A stretch of 64,000 nt of DNA from UBA5066 sp048500275 (GCA_048500275.1 JASNYI010000003.1:310001-374000); one strand, 5' to 3'; positions 50,372-59,623 are shown, counted from the stretch's first letter. Numbers and translations: made by a program. The notes: a model not told the origin generated them from the sequence alone.

Positions 50372-52402
50372 ATGCTCGTCGGCCCCGAGCCCGTATCGAT
50401 TCCCACCGTCGCGAGCCCAGGGCACTTCACCGTGCGTCTCGTGGGCGACGCGGACGCGATCGCCTGGGTCGAGTCGAACCTCTGCGGTCACGACCTCGGC
50501 GTGCAGACGGCGCGGCCCGGCGCTGAGGCGCCGAAGGGGCATCCGCCCGGCCCGATCGTCTGGGTCGCCCGGCCCGGAGAGCCCGAGCCCGGCCGGACGA
50601 TCGTCGACGACGCGGCAGTCTGGAGCTTCCCGTGCCTCGTGGTCGTCCCCCCGGGGGGCGCCGCACCCGACATCCTCGCGGGACACCCTGCCGTCGAGTC
50701 GTTCGAGGTCGTCCGCGAGCCCGAGGACGCGCCCGTCCTCAGGATGCGGCTGGAGCGCCTCCTCCTGCTCCACCGACGCCGATCGCAGACCGAGGCCGTC
50801 CTCGACGACCTGCCCGCCATCGTCTACACGAGGACCCTCGACGGGATCCTGACCAGCGTGAACGCGGAGGCGGAGCTCTTCCTCGGCAGGGACCGCTCGG
50901 AGCTCGTCGGGCGCCCGCTCGCGGACGTCACGCCCGGAGGCATCTTCAACGACCGGACGATCGCGGCGATGAACGAGGGGCTGACGGCGCACGGACGGCA
51001 CCGGATGCGAATCGTCGGGCCGGGGTCCCGCGGGCGACGGAACGCCCTCGACGTCCGAGCGCTCCTTCTTCGCGACGGGCACGGGACGCCCTGGGGCGCC
51101 CAGGTCGCCATCGCCGACCTCACCGACGAGGAGGAGATGCACGACCGGCTTCGCCTGGAGGCCGACCGCAACGAAATCCTCGCGAGAATCGCGACGGCCA
51201 CGCGCGACATGGTCGACCTCGACAGGGTCCTGGAGTCGGCCACCGCGATCGTCGGGCTGCGGACGGGGGCCCGGACCGTCGCCGTCTTCCTTCCCAACGA
51301 CGACCGCGACCGACTCGTCCTCCGTCACCTCTGGAGGCGTTCCGAGGACGTCTCTCCTCCCGTCGGGACCGACTGGTTCGTCGGCCGAACGCCCATCTTC
51401 GACGAGATCGTCGCAGAGCGGCGCGCCGTCGTCGTCCTCGACGCCGATGCGGCGGAGGTCCACCCGGAGGCGGCGCGCGCGCTCCGGGAGATGGGGGCAG
51501 GGAGCGGCATCCTCCTTCCGATCGTCGCGGGGAGCGACTTCCTCGCGAGCCTCGGCCTCTCCTTCACCGGACCACGGGCGTTCCCTCCGGACGAGGTCGA
51601 GTTCCTGTCCCGCGTCGCCGACCAGATCGCCCTCGCGATCCGCGCGGCCCGGCTCTACCTGAGCCTCGAGGAGAAGCTGCGGGCGCTGGCGGAGGAGCAG
51701 AGGCTCCGCGAGCTCGCCGACCACGACCGGCAGCGCCTCCTGAGCATGCTCGTCCACGACCTGAAGAACCCTCTCTCCGCCGTCCTGGCGTCCCTCGAGC
51801 TGGTGCTCGAAAGGACGTCGGCGGACCCGCGGCTCGAGAGGCTGCTGCGCACCTCCATGGCGTCGGCCCGCGTCCTCGCGGGGATGATCGACGACGCGCT
51901 CCTGGTCTACCGGACCGGCGAGGCGCCGGCCGCCTGCCGGCCCGAGGACGTCTCCTCCGTCCTCGCCCTGCCGTTCGAGGAGGCCCGCTGGATGGCCGAG
52001 GCCCGGCAGATACGCCTCGAGATCCGGATCGCCGAGCCTCTCCCGCGCGTTTCCCTCGACGCCGCCCGCTACCAGCGCGCGGTCTCGAACCTCCTCTCCA
52101 ACGCCCTGAAGTTCAGCCGGCGCGGGGAAGACGTCGACGTCCGCGTCGGCCTCGAGGACGGCAACGGAAGGACCTGGCTCGTCCTCAGGGTCGCCGACTC
52201 CGGACCCGGCGTTCCCGAGTCGATGATGGACCGCCTCGCCCAGCCGTACCAGAGGTTCGCCGGGTCGGAGAGGGTGCCGGGAACCGGGCTCGGCCTCACC
52301 GTCGTCGGCGCCGTCGCGCTCGCCCACGGCGGTTGCATCCAGGTCGAGTCGCGGCCGACGGCCGGGGGCGGCTCCGTCTTCTCGCTCTGGCTCCCCGCGT
52401 GA
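50372..52402 (+). CDS. PAS-GAF sensor histidine kinase
   Basis: 676 aa. Residues about 1-135 form an alpha/beta segment resembling a receiver fold without a clear phospho-acceptor site. A PAS domain follows (LDDLPAIVYTRTLDGILTSVN in pieces), then GAF (ILARIATATRDMVDLDRVLE in pieces), then HisKA with the phosphorylated His in VHDLKNPLSAVLASLEL, and HATPase_c with N (NLLSNALKFS), G1 (DSGPGVP) and G2 (GTGLGLT) boxes. No membrane helix, so a cytoplasmic sensor. No response regulator is adjacent. ATG 50333 is an alternative start. Confidence 0.92.
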   Translation: MLVGPEPVSIPTVASPGHFTVRLVGDADAIAWVESNLCGHDLGVQTARPGAEAPKGHPPGPIVWVARPGEPEPGRTIVDDAAVWSFPCLVVVPPGGAAPDILAGHPAVESFEVVREPEDAPVLRMRLERLLLLHRRRSQTEAVLDDLPAIVYTRTLDGILTSVNAEAELFLGRDRSELVGRPLADVTPGGIFNDRTIAAMNEGLTAHGRHRMRIVGPGSRGRRNALDVRALLLRDGHGTPWGAQVAIADLTDEEEMHDRLRLEADRNEILARIATATRDMVDLDRVLESATAIVGLRTGARTVAVFLPNDDRDRLVLRHLWRRSEDVSPPVGTDWFVGRTPIFDEIVAERRAVVVLDADAAEVHPEAARALREMGAGSGILLPIVAGSDFLASLGLSFTGPRAFPPDEVEFLSRVADQIALAIRAARLYLSLEEKLRALAEEQRLRELADHDRQRLLSMLVHDLKNPLSAVLASLELVLERTSADPRLERLLRTSMASARVLAGMIDDALLVYRTGEAPAACRPEDVSSVLALPFEEARWMAEARQIRLEIRIAEPLPRVSLDAARYQRAVSNLLSNALKFSRRGEDVDVRVGLEDGNGRTWLVLRVADSGPGVPESMMDRLAQPYQRFAGSERVPGTGLGLTVVGAVALAHGGCIQVESRPTAGGGSVFSLWLPA

Positions 52403-52911
52403 AGGAGCTCCACGCCGGGCGGCACCTTCGGCTCGTCGCGAGGAACGGCTGGGAGTTCGTCGAGAGGCCCGGCATACACGGGATCGTCCTCGTGGTCGCC
52501 GTCACTCCCGGGGGAGGGCTCCTCCTCGTCGAGCAGTGGCGGGAGCCGGTCGGCGCGAAGGTCCTCGAGCTCCCCGCCGGACTCGCGGGGGACTCGGAAG
52601 GCTCGGCGGACGAGCCTCTCGAGGGAGCGGCCCGGCGCGAGCTCCTCGAGGAGACCGGCTGGAGCGCGGAATCGATGGAGCGCCTCACGTCCGGCCCCCC
52701 GTCGGCAGGCGTGACCTCGGAGATCGTCACGCTCTTCCGCGCGAGGGGCCTCTCGCAGGCGGGCCCGGGCGGCGGCGTCGAGGGCGAGGCCATCACCGTG
52801 CACGAGGTCCCCCTCGCCGCCGTCGAGAGCTTCCTCCTCGGGCGCGAGGCGGAAGGCACGCTCGTCGACCCCAAGGTCTGGGCGGGCCTCTGGTTCGCCC
52901 GGCGCCCCTGA
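52399..52911 (+). CDS. Nudix hydrolase (ADP-ribose pyrophosphatase-like)
   Basis: 170 aa, GTG 52399 overlapping the histidine-kinase stop. The Nudix helix is intact (AARRELLEETGW, giving the REUxEExGU core), preceded by ELPAGLAGD as in ADP-ribose pyrophosphatases. The Gly-to-Glu part of the box is stretched by several residues (SEGSADEPLE). It probably hydrolyses ADP-ribose or a related sugar nucleotide. Co-transcription with the sensor kinase gives no clear functional hint. Confidence 0.88.
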   Translation: MKELHAGRHLRLVARNGWEFVERPGIHGIVLVVAVTPGGGLLLVEQWREPVGAKVLELPAGLAGDSEGSADEPLEGAARRELLEETGWSAESMERLTSGPPSAGVTSEIVTLFRARGLSQAGPGGGVEGEAITVHEVPLAAVESFLLGREAEGTLVDPKVWAGLWFARRP

Positions 52912-52918
52912 GCGCGGC

Positions 52919-53956
52919 CTACTCGGGGAGCTTCACGACGACCTTCCCGAAACCCGCGCCCGATTCGAGACGCGCGTAGGCCGACCGCACTTCGCCGAGG
53001 GCGAAGACCTGGTCGACGACGGGGTGAACCTGCCTCGACCCGACGGCGTGGAGGAGCGCCCGGAACTCCGCGTCGGTCCCCATCGTGGAGCCGAGGATCG
53101 AGAGCTGCTTCCAGAAGATGATCCGGATCTCCTCCTCGGGGTTCGGACCGCGCGTGGCCCCGCAGGTGACGATGCGCCCCTTCTTGGCCGCGGCCGTGAG
53201 CGAGGCGCGCCACGTGGCAGCCCCGACGGAGTCGACCACGACGTCGACGCCCCGTTTGCCCGTCAGCTCACGCACCTTCTTCCCGACGTCGACCTTGCGG
53301 TAGTCGAGCGCGACGTCGGCGCCCATCCTGAGCGCGGCCTCGAGCTTCACCTCGCTCCCCGACGTGACGATCACGGGCGAGGCCCCGCAGAGGCGGGCGA
53401 CCTGGAGCGCGTAGCCCGAGACGCCGCCGCCGATCCCGTGGATCAGGGCGCTCTCGCCCGGCCTCAGCGCCGCCCGGGTCACGAGCATCCGCCACGCCGT
53501 CATCGCGGCGAGGGGAAACGAGGCCGCCTCCTCGTTCGTCAGGTGGGCCGGCGCCTTCCAGACGTTGGCGGCGGGGACGACGACGCGCTCGGCGAGGGTC
53601 CCGGCACGGTGCTCCCCGAGGATCTCGTAGTCGACGCAGAGGCTGCGCTCGCCGTCCCGGCAGAACTCGCAGCGACCGCACGAAAGGCCCGGCTGTAGGA
53701 CGACTCGATCCCCGACGGCGAGCCCCGTCACCCCCTCGCCCACGGCCTCGACCCTCCCGCAGCCGTCCGCCCCGGGAACGTGGGGAAAGTCGACGGGAAC
53801 GCCGGGAATCCCGTCCCTCACGAAAAGGTCGAGACGGTTGAGCGCGGCCGCGGAGAGCCGGACGAGGACCTCTCCCGGTCCGGGCGCCGGGTCGGGAAGC
53901 TCCCCGACCGAGAGGACGTCGTTCCCGCCGTGGCGCGAGAGGAATGCCGCTTTCAT
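52919..53956 (-). CDS. Zinc-binding alcohol dehydrogenase / quinone oxidoreductase family (MDR)
   Basis: 345 aa, ATG 53956 behind GGAGGAG. GroES-like N-terminal domain with PGADGCGRVEAVGEGV and the structural-zinc loop CGRCEFCRDGERSLC (four cysteines). The Rossmann domain has HGIGGGVSGYALQVARLCG in pieces and GADVALDYRK. The usual catalytic zinc Cys of the N-terminal lobe is replaced (ALNRLDLFV), as in quinone-oxidoreductase-like members. Substrate not predictable. Confidence 0.88.
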   Translation of the reverse strand: MKAAFLSRHGGNDVLSVGELPDPAPGPGEVLVRLSAAALNRLDLFVRDGIPGVPVDFPHVPGADGCGRVEAVGEGVTGLAVGDRVVLQPGLSCGRCEFCRDGERSLCVDYEILGEHRAGTLAERVVVPAANVWKAPAHLTNEEAASFPLAAMTAWRMLVTRAALRPGESALIHGIGGGVSGYALQVARLCGASPVIVTSGSEVKLEAALRMGADVALDYRKVDVGKKVRELTGKRGVDVVVDSVGAATWRASLTAAAKKGRIVTCGATRGPNPEEEIRIIFWKQLSILGSTMGTDAEFRALLHAVGSRQVHPVVDQVFALGEVRSAYARLESGAGFGKVVVKLPE

Positions 53957-53989
53957 TTCTCCTCCTTCCCGTGGAAACTCCCGCCTCGC

Positions 53990-54478
53990 ATGACGATCCC
54001 GACGAAACTGCCGACCCTCCCCTCCGGTCCCGACCCCGGGGAAGTCTGCCCTCCCTGCGGGAAGTGCTGCCGGTACGTCTCGGTCGGCATCGACGGACCC
54101 ACGAACGTTCGCGACGTCTCCACGGCGCTCTGGCTCGTGTACCACAGGAACGTGTCGGTCTACCAATCCCACGAAGGGGACTGGTTCGCCCTCTTCGCGG
54201 CGGACTGCGAGAACCTGGCTCCGGGCGGGCTCTGCGGCGTCTACGAGAACCGCCCGCTGATCTGCCGGGAGTACGACGTCGTGGGCTGCGAGGGGACGAG
54301 CGACGAGGCGCCCGAAAAGGTGCGATTCGACGACGGCGCCTCGCTCGGAGCCTGGCTGAGGGAGAAGCGTCCTGCCCTCTTCGCCCGTTGCCTCGCCGCG
54401 GGGATCATCCCCGAGGCCCTCCGCGGCGACGCCGCCGTTCCGAAGGCGGGCAGGCGCCGCCGACGCCGGCCCGCCTAG
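53990..54478 (+). CDS. YkgJ-family cysteine cluster protein
   Basis: 162 aa, ATG 53990. Cysteines CPPCGKCCRYV near the N-terminus, then ADCENLAPGGLCGVYENRPLICREYDVVGC in pieces, give the Fe/Zn-binding CxxCxxC...C...C pattern of UPF0153/YkgJ (CxxCxxCC). The C-terminus is Arg-rich. The function of the family is not established. The gene ends overlapping the stop of the convergent kinase gene. Confidence 0.88.
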   Translation: MTIPTKLPTLPSGPDPGEVCPPCGKCCRYVSVGIDGPTNVRDVSTALWLVYHRNVSVYQSHEGDWFALFAADCENLAPGGLCGVYENRPLICREYDVVGCEGTSDEAPEKVRFDDGASLGAWLREKRPALFARCLAAGIIPEALRGDAAVPKAGRRRRRRPA

Positions 54479-57267
54479 GCTTCGAGGCTGAGCAGCGCGC
54501 CGAGGAGCTCGCCGCCGTCCTGGTAGCGCTCCGGCCGGTGACGGGCGATGGCCCTGAGGAGGACTGCGATCTCGTCCTCGTGGAGCCACGGGGCGAACGG
54601 GCGCGGGTCGTCGGGGTCGCGCTCGAGCCGCGCCACGAGGACGTCGTCGCCCACGTAGGGCCAGCGCCCCGCCGCGAGCGTGTAGAAGCTGGCGCCGAGG
54701 GAGTAGACGTCGGAGGCGGCGGAGGCCGCCTCGCCCCGAAGGACCTCGGGAGGGAAGAAGGCGGGCGTACCGATCAGTTTCGAGGTGGAGCCCGAGTCGG
54801 CCTCCTGGCGGGCCAGGCCGAAGTCCAGGATCCTGAGGACCCCGTGCTCGTCGAGGACGAGGTTCGCGGGCTTCAGGTCGCGGTGGAGGATTCCCTTGGA
54901 ATGCGCGGCCGCGATGCCGCGGGAGGCCTGGACGAACCAGTCGCGCCAGCTCCGCTTCAGCCGTTCGTGGTCGCTCTTCATCAGCGCCTGGAGGTTCGGT
55001 CCCTCCAGGAACTCCATCGCGAGGTAGGCGCTGCCGAAGCCCTCGCCGAAGTCGTAGAGGCCGACGACGTTCGGGTGCTTGAGAGCCGCGATCGCGCGCG
55101 CTTCCCGGACGAAGTAGCGCATCGCCGTCTCGTCTCCCCACAGCTGCGCCGGGAGGATCTTGAGGGCGACGTGCCGCTCCAGCTTGTGGTCGAAGGCCTT
55201 GTGGACGATTCCCATGCCGCCGCGTCCCAGCTCGGCGAGGATCTCGTAGCGCGTCTCCGGCGTCTCCGCCGCGGCCTTGCCCGCCGGGGAGGACATCGCG
55301 TGGAACGTGCCCGACGGGCTGCGCGACGGGCTCCCGGTCGGCACCGTGGGCGGGACCGCCGGCGGGGCGCCGGACGGGACAGGGGCGACGGACGCCTCGA
55401 TCGCGGCCGGAAGGGCTCCCTCCTCGAGCCGCCTGTCGAGGGCCACCATCCGGGAGAACGCGTCGCGGAACCCGGGGTCGACGTCGGCGATCGCGCCCAG
55501 CCTCTCCTTCGCGGCGAACAGGTCGCCCGACGCCTCCAGCGCCCTCGCGAACGCCTCGTGCGCGCCGATGCTCGATGAGTCGACCGGGCGGTGCCCCAGG
55601 AGCTCGCGCAGGACGTGGACCGCATCCCTCGGCTCGCCGTGGGCGAGATGGGCCTCGCCGAGCTCGAGGAAGACCTCGGCGGCCCCCGGGTCGGCCCGCG
55701 GGACCCTCGTCAGGAGGTCCCACGCCTTCTCCCTGTGTCCCGCCCGCAGCGAGTTTCGTGCCGCGTCGAGGCTTCGGCCCGCGCGAAGGTAGAGCGAGAC
55801 CGCCTCCTCGAAGCGACCTCTTCCCTCGAGGACGCGGGCCGCCTCGGTGTACTTCCCGGCGGTGCGGTAGAGAGAGATGGCCCGCTCCCAGTCGTCGAGA
55901 TTCTCGTAGATGCCGGCCGCGAGCTCGGCTCTTCCGGCCGCCTCGTAGGCCGACGCGGCCTCCGCGAGGCTCTCCGCCTTTACGAACAGGGCGCCGGCCC
56001 GCTCGGCCTTGCCCGACTCGCGGCAGGCGCGGGCCGCTTCGAGGAGCCGACCCGTCCGCTCGTAGAGCGGTGCGGCCTTCTCCCACTTCCCGGCCTTCGC
56101 CCAGGCGTCTGCCGCCCCCGACAGATCACCCTTGGCCTCGAGATCCCGGCCGGTCAGCTCGGCCGCGGTTCTCTGCTGCCCGGCGAGGTCCCACGCCTGC
56201 GCCGCTCCCGACAGGTCCCCGCCTCGTTCGAGCTCCCGGGCCGCGTCCTGCGGCCGGCCGGCCGCAAGGAACAGAGGTCCGGCGAGGAGCGGCTCCCCCC
56301 CGAGACGGAAGGCCTCGGCCGCTTCGAGCGTCCTGCCCGCCGCCCGCGCCGTCTCCGCGGCCCGCTTCCAGAGCGCATTCCTCCCCCCGGTGACCGCCGC
56401 GCCCTCGGCGATTTTCCGGCAGGCGTCGGCCAGGGCAGGGGCGTCTCCGACCTGCTCCGCGACCTCGGCGAGGCGATCCCACCGCGCCGACTGCCTCGCT
56501 TCTTCCAGCGCCCTGGTCCTCGACGCGGCCGCGCGGCCTTCGTCTCCCGCCGTCGCCCACGCCTTCGCCGCCTCCCAGGCGAACGCGTCTCCCGCCTGCT
56601 CCCAGAGCGCGGCGGCCTCCCGGGCGTTTCCCTTCCGCAGCTCGAGCGCCGCGGCGCGCGCCGGGAGCTTCCCCTTCCGGAACGCCTTGCCGGCCTTCTC
56701 CGCGTCGCCCGCCTTGAGGAAGAGCTCCCCGGCACGGGCGAAGTCCCTCGACCGGAGCGCCTCACGCGCGGCCACGAGGTCGGGGTTCACCGGGCGGGAC
56801 GCCCAGAACGTCAGGACGAAAAGGCCGAGCGCGACGAGGTCGATCGCCAGGCGGCCCATCGCGTAACGCGAGAAGAAGTCGTAGAGAGGGGCCTTCTCCA
56901 GGTAGTGCGCCACGTCGGCGACGGCGGGTGCGAATCGGCCCGTCAGGGAGAGGAGCTGGTCGAGGTGGACGGCCAGGACGACGAGGAGCCCGAGGAGGAG
57001 GGCGAGGGCGGAAGACCGGAGGAAGTCGCTCAGCCGCACGCCGTGCTCGCGCAGGAAGCTCCGGAAAGCCCGCAGGACGAGGAGGACGATGACGAGCGTC
57101 GTCAGCTGCGGGGCATAGTAGAAGCGGTGCTCCACCCAGTCCCGGGCGATCTCCTGGGTGGCCACGTTCGCCCTCGCCCAGTCGACGAACCTGAGCAGCG
57201 CGAACTGGCCGAGGACCGCCACGGCGACGGGGATCAGGTCTTCCTGCCAGCTCTTCCTGCGGCTCAC
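54475..57267 (-). CDS. Ser/Thr protein kinase with N-terminal membrane domain and helical-repeat solenoid
   Basis: 930 aa. Residues 10-170 contain about four membrane helices. Residues about 175-600 are a long alpha-helical solenoid of tetratricopeptide-like units (repeats such as RAGELFLKAGDAEKAGKAFR in pieces, AAPLYERTGRLLEAARA and so on). A Pro/Ser linker (610-665) leads to a C-terminal Hanks kinase: GRGGMG, Lys703 (VALKIL), HRDLKPAN (795-802), DFG (815-817) and GTPAFFPPE. All catalytic residues are present. The membrane-solenoid-kinase order is the reverse of the common PknB layout. Start GTG 57267 has GGAG and a GATAAT eight bases upstream. Confidence 0.9.
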   Translation of the reverse strand: MSRRKSWQEDLIPVAVAVLGQFALLRFVDWARANVATQEIARDWVEHRFYYAPQLTTLVIVLLVLRAFRSFLREHGVRLSDFLRSSALALLLGLLVVLAVHLDQLLSLTGRFAPAVADVAHYLEKAPLYDFFSRYAMGRLAIDLVALGLFVLTFWASRPVNPDLVAAREALRSRDFARAGELFLKAGDAEKAGKAFRKGKLPARAAALELRKGNAREAAALWEQAGDAFAWEAAKAWATAGDEGRAAASRTRALEEARQSARWDRLAEVAEQVGDAPALADACRKIAEGAAVTGGRNALWKRAAETARAAGRTLEAAEAFRLGGEPLLAGPLFLAAGRPQDAARELERGGDLSGAAQAWDLAGQQRTAAELTGRDLEAKGDLSGAADAWAKAGKWEKAAPLYERTGRLLEAARACRESGKAERAGALFVKAESLAEAASAYEAAGRAELAAGIYENLDDWERAISLYRTAGKYTEAARVLEGRGRFEEAVSLYLRAGRSLDAARNSLRAGHREKAWDLLTRVPRADPGAAEVFLELGEAHLAHGEPRDAVHVLRELLGHRPVDSSSIGAHEAFARALEASGDLFAAKERLGAIADVDPGFRDAFSRMVALDRRLEEGALPAAIEASVAPVPSGAPPAVPPTVPTGSPSRSPSGTFHAMSSPAGKAAAETPETRYEILAELGRGGMGIVHKAFDHKLERHVALKILPAQLWGDETAMRYFVREARAIAALKHPNVVGLYDFGEGFGSAYLAMEFLEGPNLQALMKSDHERLKRSWRDWFVQASRGIAAAHSKGILHRDLKPANLVLDEHGVLRILDFGLARQEADSGSTSKLIGTPAFFPPEVLRGEAASAASDVYSLGASFYTLAAGRWPYVGDDVLVARLERDPDDPRPFAPWLHEDEIAVLLRAIARHRPERYQDGGELLGALLSLEA

Positions 57268-57275
57268 CTCCGGCG

Positions 57276-57281
57276 ATTATC
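57276..57281 (-). promoter_or_regulatory. -10-like GATAAT before the kinase gene
   Basis: GATAAT on the minus strand, 8 nt from GTG 57267. It is divergent from the TACGAT element of the outer-membrane barrel gene, 30 bp away. Confidence 0.4.
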
Positions 57282-57311
57282 GACGAAGGAGCGTCCGGCG
57301 CGGCATGCCGC

Positions 57312-57317
57312 TACGAT
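57312..57317 (+). promoter_or_regulatory. -10-like TACGAT before the outer-membrane barrel gene
   Basis: TACGAT, 9 nt from GTG 57327, no Shine-Dalgarno. Confidence 0.4.
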
Positions 57318-57326
57318 TCGCGGGAC

Positions 57327-57920
57327 GTGAGGCCCCTTCCCCTCCTCTCCGCCCTCGTCCTCATCGCCGCCGGGGCCGCGACCGCCCGCCCCGCGTCCGC
57401 GCAGTCCTATTCGGACCCCGGCCTCGGACTGGGCGCGCACGCCGGCCTCGCCGAGGGGCGTTCGTCGGACGCGCCTTCCTTCACCGGGAGCCTCCACGTC
57501 CGCTACCGCCTCACGGGCTCCCTCGGCCTGGAGGGGGGCGTCGGCTTCCGTTCCGAGACGGTGGACGACGGCGGCGGGCCGCTCCTCGACGTCGTGGACC
57601 TCCCCGTCACGGGCACGGGCCAGCTCTTCTTCTTCCCACGGACCCGGGTGCAGCCCTTCCTCCTCGCAGGGGCGGGCCTGCACGTCGTGAAGACGACGCC
57701 GAAGGGGCGGAACACGACCATCGGCGGATCCACGAAGGCGGTCTTCGCCATGCACGCCGGGGCCGGCCTCGACGTGCGCCCGTCACGCCGGACCGCCCTT
57801 CATCTCGAGGGCCGCTGGGTCTTCCTCGACCTCGCCGACCTGGACGACCTCGCGGCGGCCAGCTACCCCGTCCGGCAGGGCTACGTCTCGATCACTCTCG
57901 GCGTCACGTTCTTCCGCTGA
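57327..57920 (+). CDS. Outer-membrane beta-barrel protein
   Basis: 197 aa, GTG 57327. A signal peptide (LLSALVLIAAGAATARPASAQ, about 25 residues) is followed by alternating amphipathic strands (GSLHVRYRLTGSLGLEGGVGF in pieces, TGTGQLFFF, PFLLAGAGLHVV, RTALHLEGRWVFLDL) and a C-terminal strand ending in TLGVTFFR with penultimate Phe, typical of OmpA/OmpW-like eight-stranded barrels. It shows that the organism has an outer membrane. Confidence 0.82.
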   Translation: MRPLPLLSALVLIAAGAATARPASAQSYSDPGLGLGAHAGLAEGRSSDAPSFTGSLHVRYRLTGSLGLEGGVGFRSETVDDGGGPLLDVVDLPVTGTGQLFFFPRTRVQPFLLAGAGLHVVKTTPKGRNTTIGGSTKAVFAMHAGAGLDVRPSRRTALHLEGRWVFLDLADLDDLAAASYPVRQGYVSITLGVTFFR

Positions 57921-57924
57921 GGCC

Positions 57925-58902
57925 TCAGGCGGGGAGGCCCGCGACGAGCTCGCCGAAGCGCGCGGGGTCGACGTTCCCCCCCGAGAGGACGACGCCGACG
58001 CGCCGCCCCGCGACCCCCGGGACTCGTCCTGCGAAGAGCGCCGCGGCGGCCGCCGAGCCCCCCGGCTCGACGGCGAGCTTCATCCGCGAGAAGAGGAGCG
58101 TCATCGCCCGGCAGAGCTCCGCGTCGCTCACGGTGACGACTCCCTCGACGAGCGCCGAGAGGATGGCGAAGTTCCGCTCGCCGACGCACGTCGTCTGGAG
58201 CGAGTCGGCGATCGTCTCCGGGACCGGGATCGCCACGCGCCGGCCTTCCCGGAGCGACCGGGCCACGTCGTCCCCCGCCTCGGGCTCCACGCCGAAGACC
58301 CGGATTCCCGGCCGGAGCGCGGTCGCCGCGACGGCCGTGCCGGCGAGGAGCCCGGCGCCGCCGCACGGCGTGACGACGGCGTCGAGGTCCCCGACCTCCT
58401 CGAGAAGCTCCATCGCGGCCGTCCCCTGCCCGGCGATGACCGCCTCGTCGTCGAACGGGGGGACGAGGATCACGCCCCGCTCCTCCACGAGCCGCCGGGC
58501 GATCGCCTCGCGGTCCTCGTTCCTGCGGTCGTAGAGGATCACCTCCGCCCCGTAGCCTCGCGTGGCGGCGAGCTTCAGCGCCGGGGCGTCGTCGGGCATG
58601 ACGATCGTGGCGGGGACGCCGAGGTCCCGCGCCGCGAGCGCCACCGCCTGGGCGTGGTTCCCGGACGAGAACGCGATCACCCCCCTCCTGCGCTCCGCCT
58701 CCGAGAGGAGCGTCAGGCGCGAGAAGGCCCCGCGCGCCTTGAACGCGCCGACCCGCTGGAACGTCTCGGCCTTGAAGAAGAGGCGGGCGCCGGCGACGGC
58801 GTCGGCCGTCCGGGACGTGAGGACGGGCGTCCGGTGGACGTGACCCGCGATGCGGGCCGCGGCCGCCCTGACGTCCTCGAAGGAAACCGGGAGATCCGTC
58901 AA
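57925..58902 (-). CDS. Threonine/serine dehydratase family protein
   Basis: 325 aa. The start is TTG 58902, which has a strong GGAGG seven bases upstream and overlaps the previous stop as TTGA. Fold-type II PLP motifs: FKAETFQRVGAFKARGA with the PLP lysine, SSGNHAQAVALAA and the GGAGLLAG phosphate loop. It resembles biosynthetic-independent threonine dehydratases or serine racemases. No C-terminal ACT domain, so it is not the isoleucine-regulated IlvA. It is coupled with the acyltransferase gene. Confidence 0.88.
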   Translation of the reverse strand: MTDLPVSFEDVRAAAARIAGHVHRTPVLTSRTADAVAGARLFFKAETFQRVGAFKARGAFSRLTLLSEAERRRGVIAFSSGNHAQAVALAARDLGVPATIVMPDDAPALKLAATRGYGAEVILYDRRNEDREAIARRLVEERGVILVPPFDDEAVIAGQGTAAMELLEEVGDLDAVVTPCGGAGLLAGTAVAATALRPGIRVFGVEPEAGDDVARSLREGRRVAIPVPETIADSLQTTCVGERNFAILSALVEGVVTVSDAELCRAMTLLFSRMKLAVEPGGSAAAAALFAGRVPGVAGRRVGVVLSGGNVDPARFGELVAGLPA

Positions 58903-59582
58903 GACGCCACCTCCGCCCCGGGCTTCGGCCCGCGCTCCCGCGGGGCGCCCACGATCCCGCAGAGCCGGTCGGCCTCGTCGGTCATCGCGTCGATCGCGGC
59001 GTCGACGCGCGCGAGGAACGCTTCGTCCGTCTCCCCCGACTCCCGCCTCAGCCCCTCGCCGAAGACGACCGCGCAGCGGGAGAGGGGCATCGGGACGAGG
59101 TACCGGTCCCAGGAGCGCAGGAACCTCGGCCTCCTCGAGGACGTGCCGACGGGCATGATCGGCGCGTCCAGCGCCTCGGCGAGGCGGACGACGCCGGGCT
59201 TGCAGCGACGGGCCGGGCCGCGCGGACCGTCGGGCGTCAGCGCCGCCCAGCGCGTCGTCCCCCGGAGCGCCTCCTCCATCTCGGCGAGCGCCTCTCCCCC
59301 GCCGCGCGAGGAGGACCCCCTCACCGCGCGGTACCCCCACCAGAAGAGGAACCCGGCGATGACGTCGCCGTCCCGGCTCTGCGAGGCCATCGTCACGACC
59401 CCGCGCCACGGGAAGCGGAAGATCCCCGCCACCATCCTCTGGTGCCAGATGGCGTGGAGCACGGGCCGGCCGGAACGTTCGATCGCCTCGCGGTGCTCGC
59501 GACCGACGAGGCGGATCCGGAGGGTCGCCCGCCACAGGGCGACGAGGAGGAAGAGGGGGAACCCGAGGAGGAGGCCGCGCAC
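58899..59582 (-). CDS. DUF374 lysophospholipid-acyltransferase family protein
   Basis: 227 aa, GTG 59582. An N-terminal membrane helix (GLLLGFPLFLLVALW) is followed by AIWHQRMVAGIF and ALTPDGPRGPARRCKPGVV, the two conserved blocks of DUF374 proteins (relatives of lipid A acyltransferases). It probably transfers an acyl chain to a membrane lipid. The start codon is preceded by GAGAAT six bases upstream and no Shine-Dalgarno. It is divergent from ccmA. Confidence 0.82.
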   Translation of the reverse strand: MRGLLLGFPLFLLVALWRATLRIRLVGREHREAIERSGRPVLHAIWHQRMVAGIFRFPWRGVVTMASQSRDGDVIAGFLFWWGYRAVRGSSSRGGGEALAEMEEALRGTTRWAALTPDGPRGPARRCKPGVVRLAEALDAPIMPVGTSSRRPRFLRSWDRYLVPMPLSRCAVVFGEGLRRESGETDEAFLARVDAAIDAMTDEADRLCGIVGAPRERGPKPGAEVAS

Positions 59583-59588
59583 CCGCGG

Positions 59589-59594
59589 ATTCTC
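59589..59594 (-). promoter_or_regulatory. -10-like GAGAAT before the acyltransferase gene
   Basis: GAGAAT on the minus strand, 6 nt from GTG 59582; the same hexamer precedes recO. Confidence 0.3.
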
Positions 59595-59623
59595 TCCGAC
59601 GCGCGCCCCCGCCGCCCGCCCTG

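Noticed and set aside
57925..58902. Isoleucine-biosynthetic threonine deaminase ilvA
   Set aside because: No C-terminal regulatory domain and no branched-chain amino-acid genes nearby; a general threonine/serine dehydratase call is safer.
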